DNA from: Butyricimonas virosa
Lineage (GTDB): Bacteria; Bacteroidota; Bacteroidia; Bacteroidales; Marinifilaceae
Reading direction: 5' to 3'
Assembly (NCBI RefSeq): GCF_025148635.1
Contig: NZ_CP102269.1
Span: forward strand, 2,170,001-2,234,000
Length of the DNA: 64,000 nucleotides
Shown in pieces: positions 25,835-34,284 of the stretch; position 1 is the stretch's first letter; the number at the start of each line of letters is the position of its first letter. Position numbers and translations under genes: made by a program. A model generated the notes under the pieces. That model searched no databases and had not been told where the DNA came from. It was given only the letters and a program-made list of their open reading frames with translations.

Positions 25835-27020
25835 ATAGCTTGTATTGATACAATTGAGCTAATATACTGTGGTATTCTTTTTCTACATCCAGATAGCTTT
25901 GGTGACTATCATAGATTGTCGAGAGTTCCGTGAAATAGTCAATTACGGAGAGTTGTCCGGCGTTTAGTGCCTTGTTGAGTAATTCGATATTACGTTGTTG
26001 TTCCAATACTTTGGCATAATCGGCACGGGAAATCTGTAATGCCTCGGCTTGTTGATAAAGCTGTTGAAGATTCGTTTTCAAATTCAAGCGATTGTCTTCC
26101 AATGAGGCCGTGGCAAATTCTGCCTGAGCTTTTGCTTTTTTTACCGTGTTCTTGTTCTCGAACAGAGGGATAGATACTCCTACCATAAATCCATTGGAGG
26201 CCACGTGATGTGAAGCGGCATTGCGTTTGTACCCGACATCGAATTTCGGCAAGGTAAGGGAACGACTTAATTTCACTTCCCGGTTGGCAATCTCTTGATT
26301 TCCGGTAAGGCTTTTTAAGTTCGGGTCTGCATCCATGAAGGCTGCTTGTAATTGGTCAAAATTGATGAGTTCTTCTCCCGCCGGGTAGTCCGTTGCGTCA
26401 AACGTGATCGGTTTTCCCCCGTTTAAATTGCGAAGTTGCTCTTCGGCAGCGGTTAAAGCGGCTTTGTTCAAGCGGCTTTGATTTTGGGCATTCAATAATT
26501 CCAATTGAATTTTATTTAATTCCAATTGGTTTGCGTCTCCGGATTCAAACCGCTTTTTGTAGAGAGCGAACATGGTTTCTGCATTAGCTAACCGCTCGTC
26601 CAAGAGGCTCTTTTGTTTCCGCAAGTAGATAATCTCTATACAAGTTTGTTTGGCATTTAAAAGCAATTGTTGGCGATAGGCGGCGGATTGGAATCCGATC
26701 GTGTTCGCTTTTAAGTTTGCCAATTTATTTTTGTTAGAGTAGGTTGTTGGAAAATCCAGAGATTGTTTTACCGTCAATGTGTACTCCGAACCGGGATTGT
26801 TCCGGTTACCCCACATCTGTTCCCATTCCACCGAGGGGTTGGCAAGAAACTTTCCGGTTTGGGCCTCCAACTTTTGAGCATCGGTCATTTTCGTGTTGGC
26901 TTGCAATGACTTGTTGTTGGTTTCAATGCTTCTCAGCACTTGATCGATGCTGCTTTGGGCTCTCGTGGTGAGAGAACCCAAAAGCATCAATCCGAGTATG
27001 TACAATTTATATGTTTTCAT
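25833..27020 (-). CDS. TolC-family outer-membrane efflux protein (CusC/CzcC-like)
   Basis: 395 residues, signal peptide ending TTRAQSS. Long alpha-helical coiled-coil repeats typical of the OEP fold: LQANTKMTDAQKLEAQTGKFLANPSVEWEQMWG and SLPKFDVGYKRNAASHHV-type segments, with two OEP repeats. It would form the outer-membrane duct of the tripartite pump encoded with it. Last gene of the operon, 18 bases after the RND pump. Heavy-metal systems often have such a short member lacking a lipobox. Confidence 0.92.
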   Translation of the reverse strand: MKTYKLYILGLMLLGSLTTRAQSSIDQVLRSIETNNKSLQANTKMTDAQKLEAQTGKFLANPSVEWEQMWGNRNNPGSEYTLTVKQSLDFPTTYSNKNKLANLKANTIGFQSAAYRQQLLLNAKQTCIEIIYLRKQKSLLDERLANAETMFALYKKRFESGDANQLELNKIQLELLNAQNQSRLNKAALTAAEEQLRNLNGGKPITFDATDYPAGEELINFDQLQAAFMDADPNLKSLTGNQEIANREVKLSRSLTLPKFDVGYKRNAASHHVASNGFMVGVSIPLFENKNTVKKAKAQAEFATASLEDNRLNLKTNLQQLYQQAEALQISRADYAKVLEQQRNIELLNKALNAGQLSVIDYFTELSTIYDSHQSYLDVEKEYHSILAQLYQYKL

Positions 27021-27038
27021 TTCTTTATTTTCAAAAGG

Positions 27039-30000
27039 TTACATTTCCAGATTCTCGATCTCTTTCTGTTTGTGATTAAGTAACAAGTACATGATCGGAA
27101 CGACAAAACCGTTTAATAAAGTAGAGCTTAATAATCCACCTAGAATTACTTGGGCCATGGGGCTTTGGATTTCATTACCCGGAAGGTCACCGCCTACGGC
27201 TAACGGAATCAAGGCTAAAGCAGAAGTTAAGGCTGTCATCAAGATCGGGTTCAACCGGTCAAGTGAACCGAGAACAACGCTATCATGCAAAGACATACCT
27301 TCCGAGCGCAGGTGATTGTAGTGAGATACGAGTAATATACCGTTTCGGGTAGCGATACCGAACAGGGAGATAAACCCGATGATGGCCGGAATACTGATGA
27401 TTCCCGATGTAAACCAGATACTTAGTATTCCTCCGATAATTGCTAACGGTAAGTTCAACATGATGATACTGGATAGAGGCATACTATGGAACTCGTTGAA
27501 CAATAATAGGAAGATCAATAATATGGAAATTACCGAGGTTAGGAACAACGTGCGAGATGCAGCTTGTTCGCTTTCGAATTGTCCACCGTATTCCACGTGA
27601 TAACCTTCCGGCAGGGTAATTTGTTCCCCTACCGTCTTTTGGATGTCTTTTACCACACCGTTCAAATCACGTCCGGCAACATTGGCGGAAACAACGATTT
27701 TTCGTTGCACGTTTTCACGGCTGATGGTGTTCGGACCTACCAAAGGAAGGATTTCAGCCACGTAGTGAAGTGGAACTTTCTGTCCGTTGGCGTCAATCAT
27801 TAAATTACCGATCTGTTCCATGTTAGCTTTGGCATCATCATGTACTTTTACGGTGAGGTCGAACACTTTACCGCCTTCGTACACTTGTGACACGACTTTA
27901 CCAGAAAGAGCCACGTTAATGAATTCTGAGAATTCAGGCAGAGGAATTCCATATTTGGCGAGCATATCCCGTTTGGGCTTGATCTGCAATTGGGGACGTT
28001 CAATTTGTTGTTCCAAAGTCAAATCGGCAATTCCGTCAATTCCTTGAATGGCCTCTTTGATTTGTCCACCGATGTTATATAATTTGTTTAGGTCGTTTCC
28101 GAATAGTTTGATGGCAATATTCGCTTTTGTACCGGAAAGCATGGCATCAATACGGTGAGAGATCGGCTGACCGATTTCGATGTTCACTCCCTTTAGTTCT
28201 CCCAGTCGTTGACGTACGTCAGCCAAGAATTCGTCCCGAGAACGTTCGTCCAGTTCGAAGGGTGCTTCCATTTCAGAAACGTTTACTCCAAGGGCGTGTT
28301 CATCCAATTCGGCACGTCCGGTTTTGCGGGCCACGGTTTGTATTTCCGGAATATCCAGAAGGATCTTTTCAGCCATACGTCCCATGTTATCAGATTCTTC
28401 GAGGGAGATTCCCGGCATGGTACTGATGTTAATCGTGAGTGATCCTTCGTTGAATGGGGGTAGGAAGCTACGTCCCAGTCCGGTCATGATGATAATCGTG
28501 AAAATTAACAGGGCAGCACTCGTCCCGATAACTACTTTCTTGTGGCGGAGAGCCCATTCCAATGCTTTCTTATACCATACTTTTAAGGTGCGAGACACGA
28601 AAGGTTCTTTCTCGTTTTTCTTCAGCGCCTTTTTGGTGGTTAGCATATAACTACACAGTACCGGGGTCAAGGTTAATGCCACAACTGTTGAGGCGAATAG
28701 GGCCACGATAAATGCGATACCCAGCGGAATCAACATACGTCCTTCCATTCCGGAAAGGAAGAATAATGGCAAGAAACAAGCCACGATAATCAGTGTCGAG
28801 TTCAGAATCGGCATACGTACTTCGCGGGAGGCTTCGAACACGACTTTCAGCGAGGAAAGTCTTTCTTCTGCGGGCTTTAATTGATTTTCCCGTAGTCGCT
28901 TGTACACGTTCTCCACGTCGACAATGGCATCGTCCACAAGTGAACCGATGGCAATGGCAAGTCCTCCTAAACTCATCGTGTTAATTGTCAGGCCAAGCCC
29001 GTGAAGGGTTAGAATGGCAACCAGCAAGGATAGGGGAAGGGCAACTAGCGAAATAATCGTGGTACGCACGTTCATTAAGAAGAAGAAAAGCACGACAACC
29101 ACGAAAATAGCTCCCTCGAACAGTGCTTTCTGTATGTTAGAAATAGAACTTTCAATAAAGCGGGATTGACGGAATATGTCGGAAGAGATTTTCACATCAG
29201 ACGGTAATGTCTTTTGTAGGTCCACGATGGCCTGATCCAGTTTATCGGTTAGCTCCAGCGTGTTCGTGTTCGGTTGTTTCGTGATGGTTACCAGTACGGC
29301 AGGTTTTGCTCTTTCGGAGGCAAGCCCCAGTTTCGGTTCTTTCGGTCCGATTTGTACGGTTGCGATGTCCGATAATAAAACCGGAACGTTGTTCACGGTT
29401 TTTACCACACCTTTACCGATTTCTTCTACGTCATTTGTTGCCAAAAGACCTTGCACAATGTACTCGTTACCATATTCGTATAGAATACCTCCCGTGGAGT
29501 TCTGATTCATGTTATCCACGACGGTCAACACTTCATCCATGCTGATCCCGTAATGTTTCATCCGTGCGGGATCAAGAAGAATTTGGTATTCCTTGATGTC
29601 ACCACCGATCACGGCGACCTGTGCTACTCCACCCGTGGATAACAAGCGGGGCCGTATCGTCCAGTCGGCAATCGTCCGTAAATCCTGTAAAGACGTACTA
29701 TCGGCAGTTAACCCGAAAATCATCATTTCTCCCAAGATGGAAGATTGCGGTCCAAGGGTAGGTTGCCCCACGTTACTCGGTAAAACATCTCCCAACGTGG
29801 ATAGTTTTTCAGACACGATCTGACGGGCCGTGTAAATATTGGTACCCCAATCAAATTGTACCCAGACTACCGAGAATCCGGTTGTAGAGGATGAACGTAC
29901 GCTTTTCACGTCCGTGGCTCCATTGACTGCCGTTTCGATCGGGAAGGTTACCATACGCTCCACTTCTTCGGGAGCCATTCCTTGTGCCTCGGTCATAACT

Positions 30001-30143
30001 ACTACCGTGGGTGCGTTCAAATCCGGGAATACATCCACTTCCATTTTATGCGCCGTGTAGGATCCCCATAGGAGCAAAGCTATCGATGCGATCATTACTA
30101 CCAGCCGGTTATGTAATGAATATTGTATAATCTTATTCAGCAT
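27039..30143 (-). CDS. Heavy-metal RND efflux pump (CusA/CzcA family)
   Basis: 1034 residues. N-terminal membrane helix, large periplasmic loops and two six-helix bundles. HME-family marks: MEVDVFPDLNAPTVVVMTEA (about 31-50), the charged helix GGLAIAIGSLVDDAIVDVEN (about 393-412) needed for proton relay, and a C-terminal bundle with FISLFGIATRNGILLVSHY. It is the inner-membrane, proton-driven part of a tripartite pump that removes metal ions. The exact ion (Cu/Ag versus Zn/Co/Cd) cannot be assigned; His-rich partners favour soft or transition metals (inference). Confidence 0.94.
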   Translation of the reverse strand: MLNKIIQYSLHNRLVVMIASIALLLWGSYTAHKMEVDVFPDLNAPTVVVMTEAQGMAPEEVERMVTFPIETAVNGATDVKSVRSSSTTGFSVVWVQFDWGTNIYTARQIVSEKLSTLGDVLPSNVGQPTLGPQSSILGEMMIFGLTADSTSLQDLRTIADWTIRPRLLSTGGVAQVAVIGGDIKEYQILLDPARMKHYGISMDEVLTVVDNMNQNSTGGILYEYGNEYIVQGLLATNDVEEIGKGVVKTVNNVPVLLSDIATVQIGPKEPKLGLASERAKPAVLVTITKQPNTNTLELTDKLDQAIVDLQKTLPSDVKISSDIFRQSRFIESSISNIQKALFEGAIFVVVVLFFFLMNVRTTIISLVALPLSLLVAILTLHGLGLTINTMSLGGLAIAIGSLVDDAIVDVENVYKRLRENQLKPAEERLSSLKVVFEASREVRMPILNSTLIIVACFLPLFFLSGMEGRMLIPLGIAFIVALFASTVVALTLTPVLCSYMLTTKKALKKNEKEPFVSRTLKVWYKKALEWALRHKKVVIGTSAALLIFTIIIMTGLGRSFLPPFNEGSLTINISTMPGISLEESDNMGRMAEKILLDIPEIQTVARKTGRAELDEHALGVNVSEMEAPFELDERSRDEFLADVRQRLGELKGVNIEIGQPISHRIDAMLSGTKANIAIKLFGNDLNKLYNIGGQIKEAIQGIDGIADLTLEQQIERPQLQIKPKRDMLAKYGIPLPEFSEFINVALSGKVVSQVYEGGKVFDLTVKVHDDAKANMEQIGNLMIDANGQKVPLHYVAEILPLVGPNTISRENVQRKIVVSANVAGRDLNGVVKDIQKTVGEQITLPEGYHVEYGGQFESEQAASRTLFLTSVISILLIFLLLFNEFHSMPLSSIIMLNLPLAIIGGILSIWFTSGIISIPAIIGFISLFGIATRNGILLVSHYNHLRSEGMSLHDSVVLGSLDRLNPILMTALTSALALIPLAVGGDLPGNEIQSPMAQVILGGLLSSTLLNGFVVPIMYLLLNHKQKEIENLEM

Positions 30144-30151
30144 CCGTGATT

Positions 30152-30250
30152 AATTTTAGATTTTAAATTTTAGATTTCAGCCACACAAGGCTGATGTTTT
30201 TGTCCCAAACTCTAAATTAAACTTTTAGTTTTTATCTTCTAACTTTTAGT
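30152..30250 (+). repeat. Dispersed intergenic hairpin repeat, copy B
   Basis: An AT tract (TTTTAAATTTTAGATT) followed by hairpin TCAGCC-ACACAA-GGCTGA at 30177-30194, then TGTTTTTGTCC and AT-rich sequence. It matches copy C (60090) over about 85 bases. It fills the 110-bp gap between the adaptor and pump genes of the efflux operon. Confidence 0.75.
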
Positions 30251-30253
30251 TTA

Positions 30254-31504
30254 TCAGTGTTCATGGCTATGTCCGTGAGGAATTGCTCCGGATGCAGAGG
30301 CCATTTTGACTTGATAGGCTCCTTGAGTTACGACACGGTCTCCGGGGTGAAGGCCTTTGATGATCTGTACCTCTTTACCGTTGTTGGCACCTAATGCCAC
30401 TTCTTGTTTACGATAGCCTTCCTCGTCAATTTGCACGTACACGTAGTAGATTCCCATCTCGTTGGTCAATGCGGACACGGGGATGGATAACGTGTTTTCA
30501 ATCGGGGATGAAATAAGATATACTTCTACGAAGGACCCCGGGATCACTTCGCCTTTATTGTCAAATTCGAAAGATACGGGGATAAAGAATGAATTCTCGT
30601 TGGACGTTTTTCCGAAAGAGAGCAAGCGTCCGTTTAGGTCTTCCAAGGAGTAAACTTTATTATCGTACGGGGTCTTGAAATTAGCGCTCTTTACGGATTG
30701 CATGGCATTGTAGTATCTTTGGGATACTTCGGCCCGGAGTACTAGGCGTTGGTTTTGAGAAACCGTTGCTAACGGTTGTCCGACCGTGATGTATTCTCCT
30801 TCTTTTACAAGAATGTTTTTCATGTGTCCGTTGATCGGGGCGTTTACACTGACTCCCTTTGCCGTTTTGTTATTGGATACGGCGTTATAAGCTGTTTTTG
30901 CGTTCTCGAATTCCAGCTTGGTACTTTCGAATTCCTTTTGAGATATGATTTTGTCCTTTACAAGAGCCTCGGCACGGTCATAGCTGGCTTTAGCTGCCTC
31001 GTAAGTTGCTTTTACTTTCGTGTAGTAATCTCCTTCTGCGATGTCCTTTGAGGAAATCTGGAACAGGGATTGTCCTTTTTGAACCTTTGTCCCTTCCGTT
31101 AATTTGTTGGAAGAGAAGGAAACGACGCCATTGCTGGTGGCGACGATGACAGCCTCATCACCGGGAGCGGCAAGCACTTGTCCTGTTGTTTTAACTACTT
31201 GATTAAAAGAGGCGGGTTGAATTTCCCGTACTTCGAAAGTGGTTTTAGCAGCTTGGGCTTTCGGGAAAATGATCTCGTCACTGTGTTTTGTTGCTTTACT
31301 TTCGTGATTGTGACCGGCGTGTTCCTCTGCCGTTTCATGTTCATGATCGTGTCCCTCATGTTCGTGATTATGTCCTTCGTGGCTATGGTCATGTCCTGCG
31401 TGAGTCTCCGTTGCAGAGTGAGTGTGTTTATCTTGTGATGATTGGTTTTTGCACCCCCATAAGGAGATTGCTAATATTGTAATAGCATAAATAATTGTTC
31501 TCAT
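30254..31504 (-). CDS. RND efflux periplasmic adaptor with His-rich ends (CusB/HlyD-like)
   Basis: 416 residues with a lipobox-like start (SLWGC, Cys18). Residues about 25-75 are packed with His, Glu and Asp (HAGHDHSHEGHNHEHEGHD), an obvious metal-binding segment, and the C-terminus ends HGHSHEH. The body has the membrane-fusion protein order: barrel-sandwich half (VVSFSSNKLTEGTKVQKGQSLFQI), alpha hairpin (about 155-210), second lipoyl half (GHMKNILVKEGEYITVGQPLATV) and beta-barrel/MP domains (VSALTNEMGIYYVYV). It links the RND pump to TolC and may collect metal from the periplasm. Confidence 0.94.
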   Translation of the reverse strand: MRTIIYAITILAISLWGCKNQSSQDKHTHSATETHAGHDHSHEGHNHEHEGHDHEHETAEEHAGHNHESKATKHSDEIIFPKAQAAKTTFEVREIQPASFNQVVKTTGQVLAAPGDEAVIVATSNGVVSFSSNKLTEGTKVQKGQSLFQISSKDIAEGDYYTKVKATYEAAKASYDRAEALVKDKIISQKEFESTKLEFENAKTAYNAVSNNKTAKGVSVNAPINGHMKNILVKEGEYITVGQPLATVSQNQRLVLRAEVSQRYYNAMQSVKSANFKTPYDNKVYSLEDLNGRLLSFGKTSNENSFFIPVSFEFDNKGEVIPGSFVEVYLISSPIENTLSIPVSALTNEMGIYYVYVQIDEEGYRKQEVALGANNGKEVQIIKGLHPGDRVVTQGAYQVKMASASGAIPHGHSHEH

Positions 31505-31580
31505 AAATAAATGATTTAATGTTGAGAATAAAACAATAAATAATAATTGTCCGGTTTACACTGGGCGAGTAATTCTATAT

Positions 31581-32009
31581 TTAAGCTATTACGGTAGGAG
31601 GAGCCCTGCCGGCAGAGGTGATGCTCCACGTGATCGAGTGGAGACGTTCCCGGTAAAATATGGGTGGAATTTCTTTAGGTATTCCGAGAAGTAATAACGA
31701 GTGATCTAACCCGGCAAGGGGCAGTATGGATTGGAATGGTTGATCCGGGATGATATTCGGATAACAATTACACTCGTCATGATGTTGTTTTACAATACTT
31801 GTCTGGAATAGTAATCTGACTTCACATTCACCCTCGGTAGGAGTTGAGTCATGTTCATTGTGACATTCTTTTTCGATGAACGAACTGTGTTCATGTGTGG
31901 GCGTGAAACAGATTAATTTGCCATGGTGATGATGAGGCATAATAGACGACAGTAGCATAATCATGCTAGCAAAAATAAGCGGGATAATAGCTATCTGTCG
32001 TTTCCTCAT
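31581..32009 (-). CDS. Small His/Cys-rich exported protein heading the metal-efflux operon
   Basis: 142 residues. An N-terminal hydrophobic segment (IPLIFASMIMLLSSIMP) is followed at once by HHHHG, then HEHSSF, CHNEHD, HHDECNCYP and a conserved-looking C-terminus with SAGRAPP. His and Cys clusters suggest metal binding in the periplasm or at the membrane. I think it belongs to the DUF6769-type proteins of Bacteroidetes but cannot confirm it. It is the first gene after a full promoter and lies 76 bases before the adaptor gene, so it is probably a sensor, chaperone or sink for the pump (inference). Confidence 0.8.
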   Translation of the reverse strand: MRKRQIAIIPLIFASMIMLLSSIMPHHHHGKLICFTPTHEHSSFIEKECHNEHDSTPTEGECEVRLLFQTSIVKQHHDECNCYPNIIPDQPFQSILPLAGLDHSLLLLGIPKEIPPIFYRERLHSITWSITSAGRAPPTVIA

Positions 32010-32032
32010 GGTTTACAAACCTTTAATCGATA

Positions 32033-32063
32033 CAAACATAGTTTTTTGTGTGCGAATTTGCAA
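32033..32063 (-). promoter_or_regulatory. Bacteroidetes-type promoter of the metal-efflux operon
   Basis: On the minus strand, TTTG (-33, 32061-32064 region) is followed after 20 bases by TATGTTTG (-7, 32033-32040), both matching consensus. It lies 24 bases before the His-rich protein gene. No metal-regulator operator could be recognised. Confidence 0.65.
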
Positions 32064-32093
32064 ATCTTCACACAAAGTTTAATAAAACATTAA

Positions 32094-32480
32094 CTATTTC
32101 TGCATCTGTTTCTCGAAACCTTTCAGCATCAATTCCGCAGATGCTGGGTTCGTTGCTAATGGAACATTGTGAACGTCACATACGCGCATTAACATTTGTA
32201 CGTCCGGTTCGTGAGGGTGTTTCCCAAGCGGGTCTCGGAAGAATAGCACCATTTGTACTTTATGTTCTGCCACTTGTGCTGCAATTTGGGCATCTCCCCC
32301 GAGTGGACCGGAAAGAAGGCGTTCAACTTTTAACCCGGCAGCCTGTGCGTGTTTTCCGGTAGTCCCGGTAGCAATGATCTCTATGTTTGCCGAGTGCATG
32401 AATTCATAATGTCTGTTCAGGAAAGCAACCATATCTGCTTTTTTCCCGTCATGTGCGATTACTGCTAGTTTCATCTTCAT
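32094..32480 (-). CDS. mgsA: Methylglyoxal synthase
   Basis: 128 residues; the start may be the first or third Met. Family blocks: LAVIAHDGKKADMV (about 5-18), IIATGTTG (35-42), SGPLGGDAQIAA with the catalytic Asp63, and FRDPLGKHPHEPDVQ (81-95). It converts dihydroxyacetone phosphate to methylglyoxal and phosphate in the cytosol, relieving phosphate limitation or sugar-phosphate overload. The -7 box TATATTTG (32498-32505, minus strand) lies upstream. Single gene. Confidence 0.96.
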   Translation of the reverse strand: MKMKLAVIAHDGKKADMVAFLNRHYEFMHSANIEIIATGTTGKHAQAAGLKVERLLSGPLGGDAQIAAQVAEHKVQMVLFFRDPLGKHPHEPDVQMLMRVCDVHNVPLATNPASAELMLKGFEKQMQK

Positions 32481-32497
32481 GTTATTTTAAGGTCATA

Positions 32498-32505
32498 CAA
32501 ATATA
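32498..32505 (-). promoter_or_regulatory. -7 box upstream of mgsA
   Basis: Minus strand TATATTTG (TAnnTTTG), 18 bases before the start. No -33 TTG at proper spacing. Confidence 0.4.
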
Positions 32506-32531
32506 TAAATATGTAAGTGAAAACCGGAAAG

Positions 32532-33650
32532 CTAAAAACTAAAAGTTTTGGTTGATTTCAGTATGGAATCCGTTTTCTTGAAGAAGTTTTTACTCTTCAT
32601 CAGGTGGAAATCTTTCATAATACTATCAGCCAAATTTTCCGGAACCACGTAATAACGCCGCCTCCCTTCCTCGTAGGGACGGTACATGTAAAATTTAATC
32701 GGCTCCATCTGATAACGTACAGGATAGTTCCGGGGTTTCGTTAAAGTTACTCGAATACATATTCCTCCTTCTGTTCCCTGTTGGGATTGGTTGGAAATAA
32801 AGTTACCTAGAGAGAAAACGGTAACGCCTAGTGTATCTTTGTTCGAGGTATAATATTCTATCGGCTGGACCACGTGGGGATGTGAACCGATAACCATATC
32901 AGCTCCTTGTTCATGCAACCATTTACTTAATGCCCGCTGTTCTTTGTTTGGAAAGTTATGGTATTCATACCCCCAGTGCATGAAGGCTATAATGTTGGTG
33001 GCCGTGTCTCGGTGGGCCAGTTGAATGTCTTGTTTTATGGCGGTTGTGTCAATGTGCGGGACGACAAAACCTTTCGGAACGGGGAGGCCATTTGTCCCGT
33101 ACGTGTAGTTGAGTAGTGCTATTTTGAAACTGTCTTTCTGAAGATAGAGCGGGTGCCTCTTTTTGTAATTGAGGGTATCTGTGAATGTTCCTGTGTGTGG
33201 GATTCCTAATGAGTCCAAATAATAGATGGTATTAGTGATCCCTTTCCCGAGTTGGTCACAACTATGGTTGTTGGCGGTAACAAATGTTGTTACTCCCAGT
33301 TGATGGAGGTCTCGTGCGATTTGCCAGGGAGAGCAAAATCGGGGATAACCGGAAAAGTCTTTATTCCCCAAGGTCGTTTCCAGATTGGCAATGACGAAAT
33401 CGGCATCTGCCCAGTAAGGAGCGATGTACTTGAAACATTTTTGGTACTTGTAGTCTTTTTCCGATGGTTCGTGTGCGCTATATATCTGCGGAAGGTGTTG
33501 GATGATGTCCCCGCAAAACAAGAGGGTTAGCGTTTGTGATGGGTGGGGCAATTTCAGCGAGTAATCGGTTTGTACGGGTGGTTTCTTCTCTTTGCAAGAC
33601 GTGAACAACAGGAAGACGATACAGAACAAAAGAATTCGGTTGTAGTGCAT
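32532..33650 (-). CDS. CapA-family metallophosphatase-like lipoprotein
   Basis: 372 residues. Lipobox FTSC (Cys19). The PGA_cap fold shows LLFCGDII (metal Asp), VIANLETTL, TANNHSCDQLG, MHWGYEYHN, IGSHPHVVQP and SLGNFISNQ in the expected order. CapA proteins are involved in poly-gamma-glutamate or other capsule synthesis, and many relatives are surface or periplasmic phosphoesterase-like proteins of unknown substrate. No capsule genes are nearby, so a different function is possible. Confidence 0.9.
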   Translation of the reverse strand: MHYNRILLFCIVFLLFTSCKEKKPPVQTDYSLKLPHPSQTLTLLFCGDIIQHLPQIYSAHEPSEKDYKYQKCFKYIAPYWADADFVIANLETTLGNKDFSGYPRFCSPWQIARDLHQLGVTTFVTANNHSCDQLGKGITNTIYYLDSLGIPHTGTFTDTLNYKKRHPLYLQKDSFKIALLNYTYGTNGLPVPKGFVVPHIDTTAIKQDIQLAHRDTATNIIAFMHWGYEYHNFPNKEQRALSKWLHEQGADMVIGSHPHVVQPIEYYTSNKDTLGVTVFSLGNFISNQSQQGTEGGICIRVTLTKPRNYPVRYQMEPIKFYMYRPYEEGRRRYYVVPENLADSIMKDFHLMKSKNFFKKTDSILKSTKTFSF

Positions 33651-33691
33651 GTATTTTTATTCTTTCTAGTTGATCTATGGGGAAGAGAGAT

Positions 33692-33719
33692 AAAAAAAGC
33701 CGTCCGAAGACGGCTTTTT
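33692..33719 (-). terminator. Terminator with UUCG loop after the DsbD-N gene
   Basis: AAAAAGCCGTC-CGAA-GACGGCTTTTT is a perfect 11-bp stem. Read on the minus strand it is GCCGTC-UUCG-GACGGC followed by seven T, a very stable tetraloop terminator. It also has a T tract in the plus direction. Confidence 0.92.
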
Positions 33720-33721
33720 GA

Positions 33722-34183
33722 TTATTTCGTTAATTCGAATTCAAATTCTTCTTCGGCAGGAGGGATACATTGTCCGCCGGAGCAAGCCATATATTCCACA
33801 TAGCCTACTAATTTAGCTTTGTCTCCTTTCAGTTTTACCCGTTGTACGAAAGTCACGGTTCCTTCGAAATATTTCAATTCCATATTGAAGGCTTCGCTCT
33901 TTTCTGTTTTAGGTTCTGTGGTTGCTTTAAATTCTCCTACTAATTCAATGTCTTTTGTCTCATCTTCATCTATATTGAAAGTTGTAGGAAGAGGTCCGTT
34001 CTCCGGTAATTTGGTGTCATACAGATGCCAACCGCTTTCAACAGTAGCTTTACAGATGATGTCATAAACACCTTCGCTTACTTTCTTGAAAGAAATTTGC
34101 CATTTCACTGGTTTTAATACCTGTGAATTTGCAGCCCCAACCATTAAGGTTAATATTGCTGTAAGAATTAATAGTCTTTTCAT
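33722..34183 (-). CDS. Free-standing DsbD N-terminal-type domain protein
   Basis: 153 residues with a signal peptide ending GAANSQV. It has the immunoglobulin-like DsbD alpha-domain pattern: KPVKWQISFKKVSEGVYDIICKATVESGWHLYDTKL, and the redox pair CSGGQCIPP near residue 135-143. In DsbD this domain passes electrons from the membrane part to periplasmic thiol proteins. Here the membrane and thioredoxin domains are absent and no partner is encoded next to it. Normal DsbD is about 570-700 residues. A TAATTTTG -7 box at 34242-34249 (minus) precedes it. Confidence 0.85.
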   Translation of the reverse strand: MKRLLILTAILTLMVGAANSQVLKPVKWQISFKKVSEGVYDIICKATVESGWHLYDTKLPENGPLPTTFNIDEDETKDIELVGEFKATTEPKTEKSEAFNMELKYFEGTVTFVQRVKLKGDKAKLVGYVEYMACSGGQCIPPAEEEFEFELTK

Positions 34184-34241
34184 GAATAAATTAAATTAGT
34201 TTTTAAAATAATTTCTCTCTAAAATTTAGTGATGCAAAGTA

Positions 34242-34249
34242 CAAAATTA
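34242..34249 (-). promoter_or_regulatory. -7 box upstream of the DsbD-N gene
   Basis: Minus strand TAATTTTG, about 59 bases before the start codon. No clear -33 element. Confidence 0.4.
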
Positions 34250-34284
34250 TCGAGAGAAACTATGTTAGTTTATAGTTAAATTTT

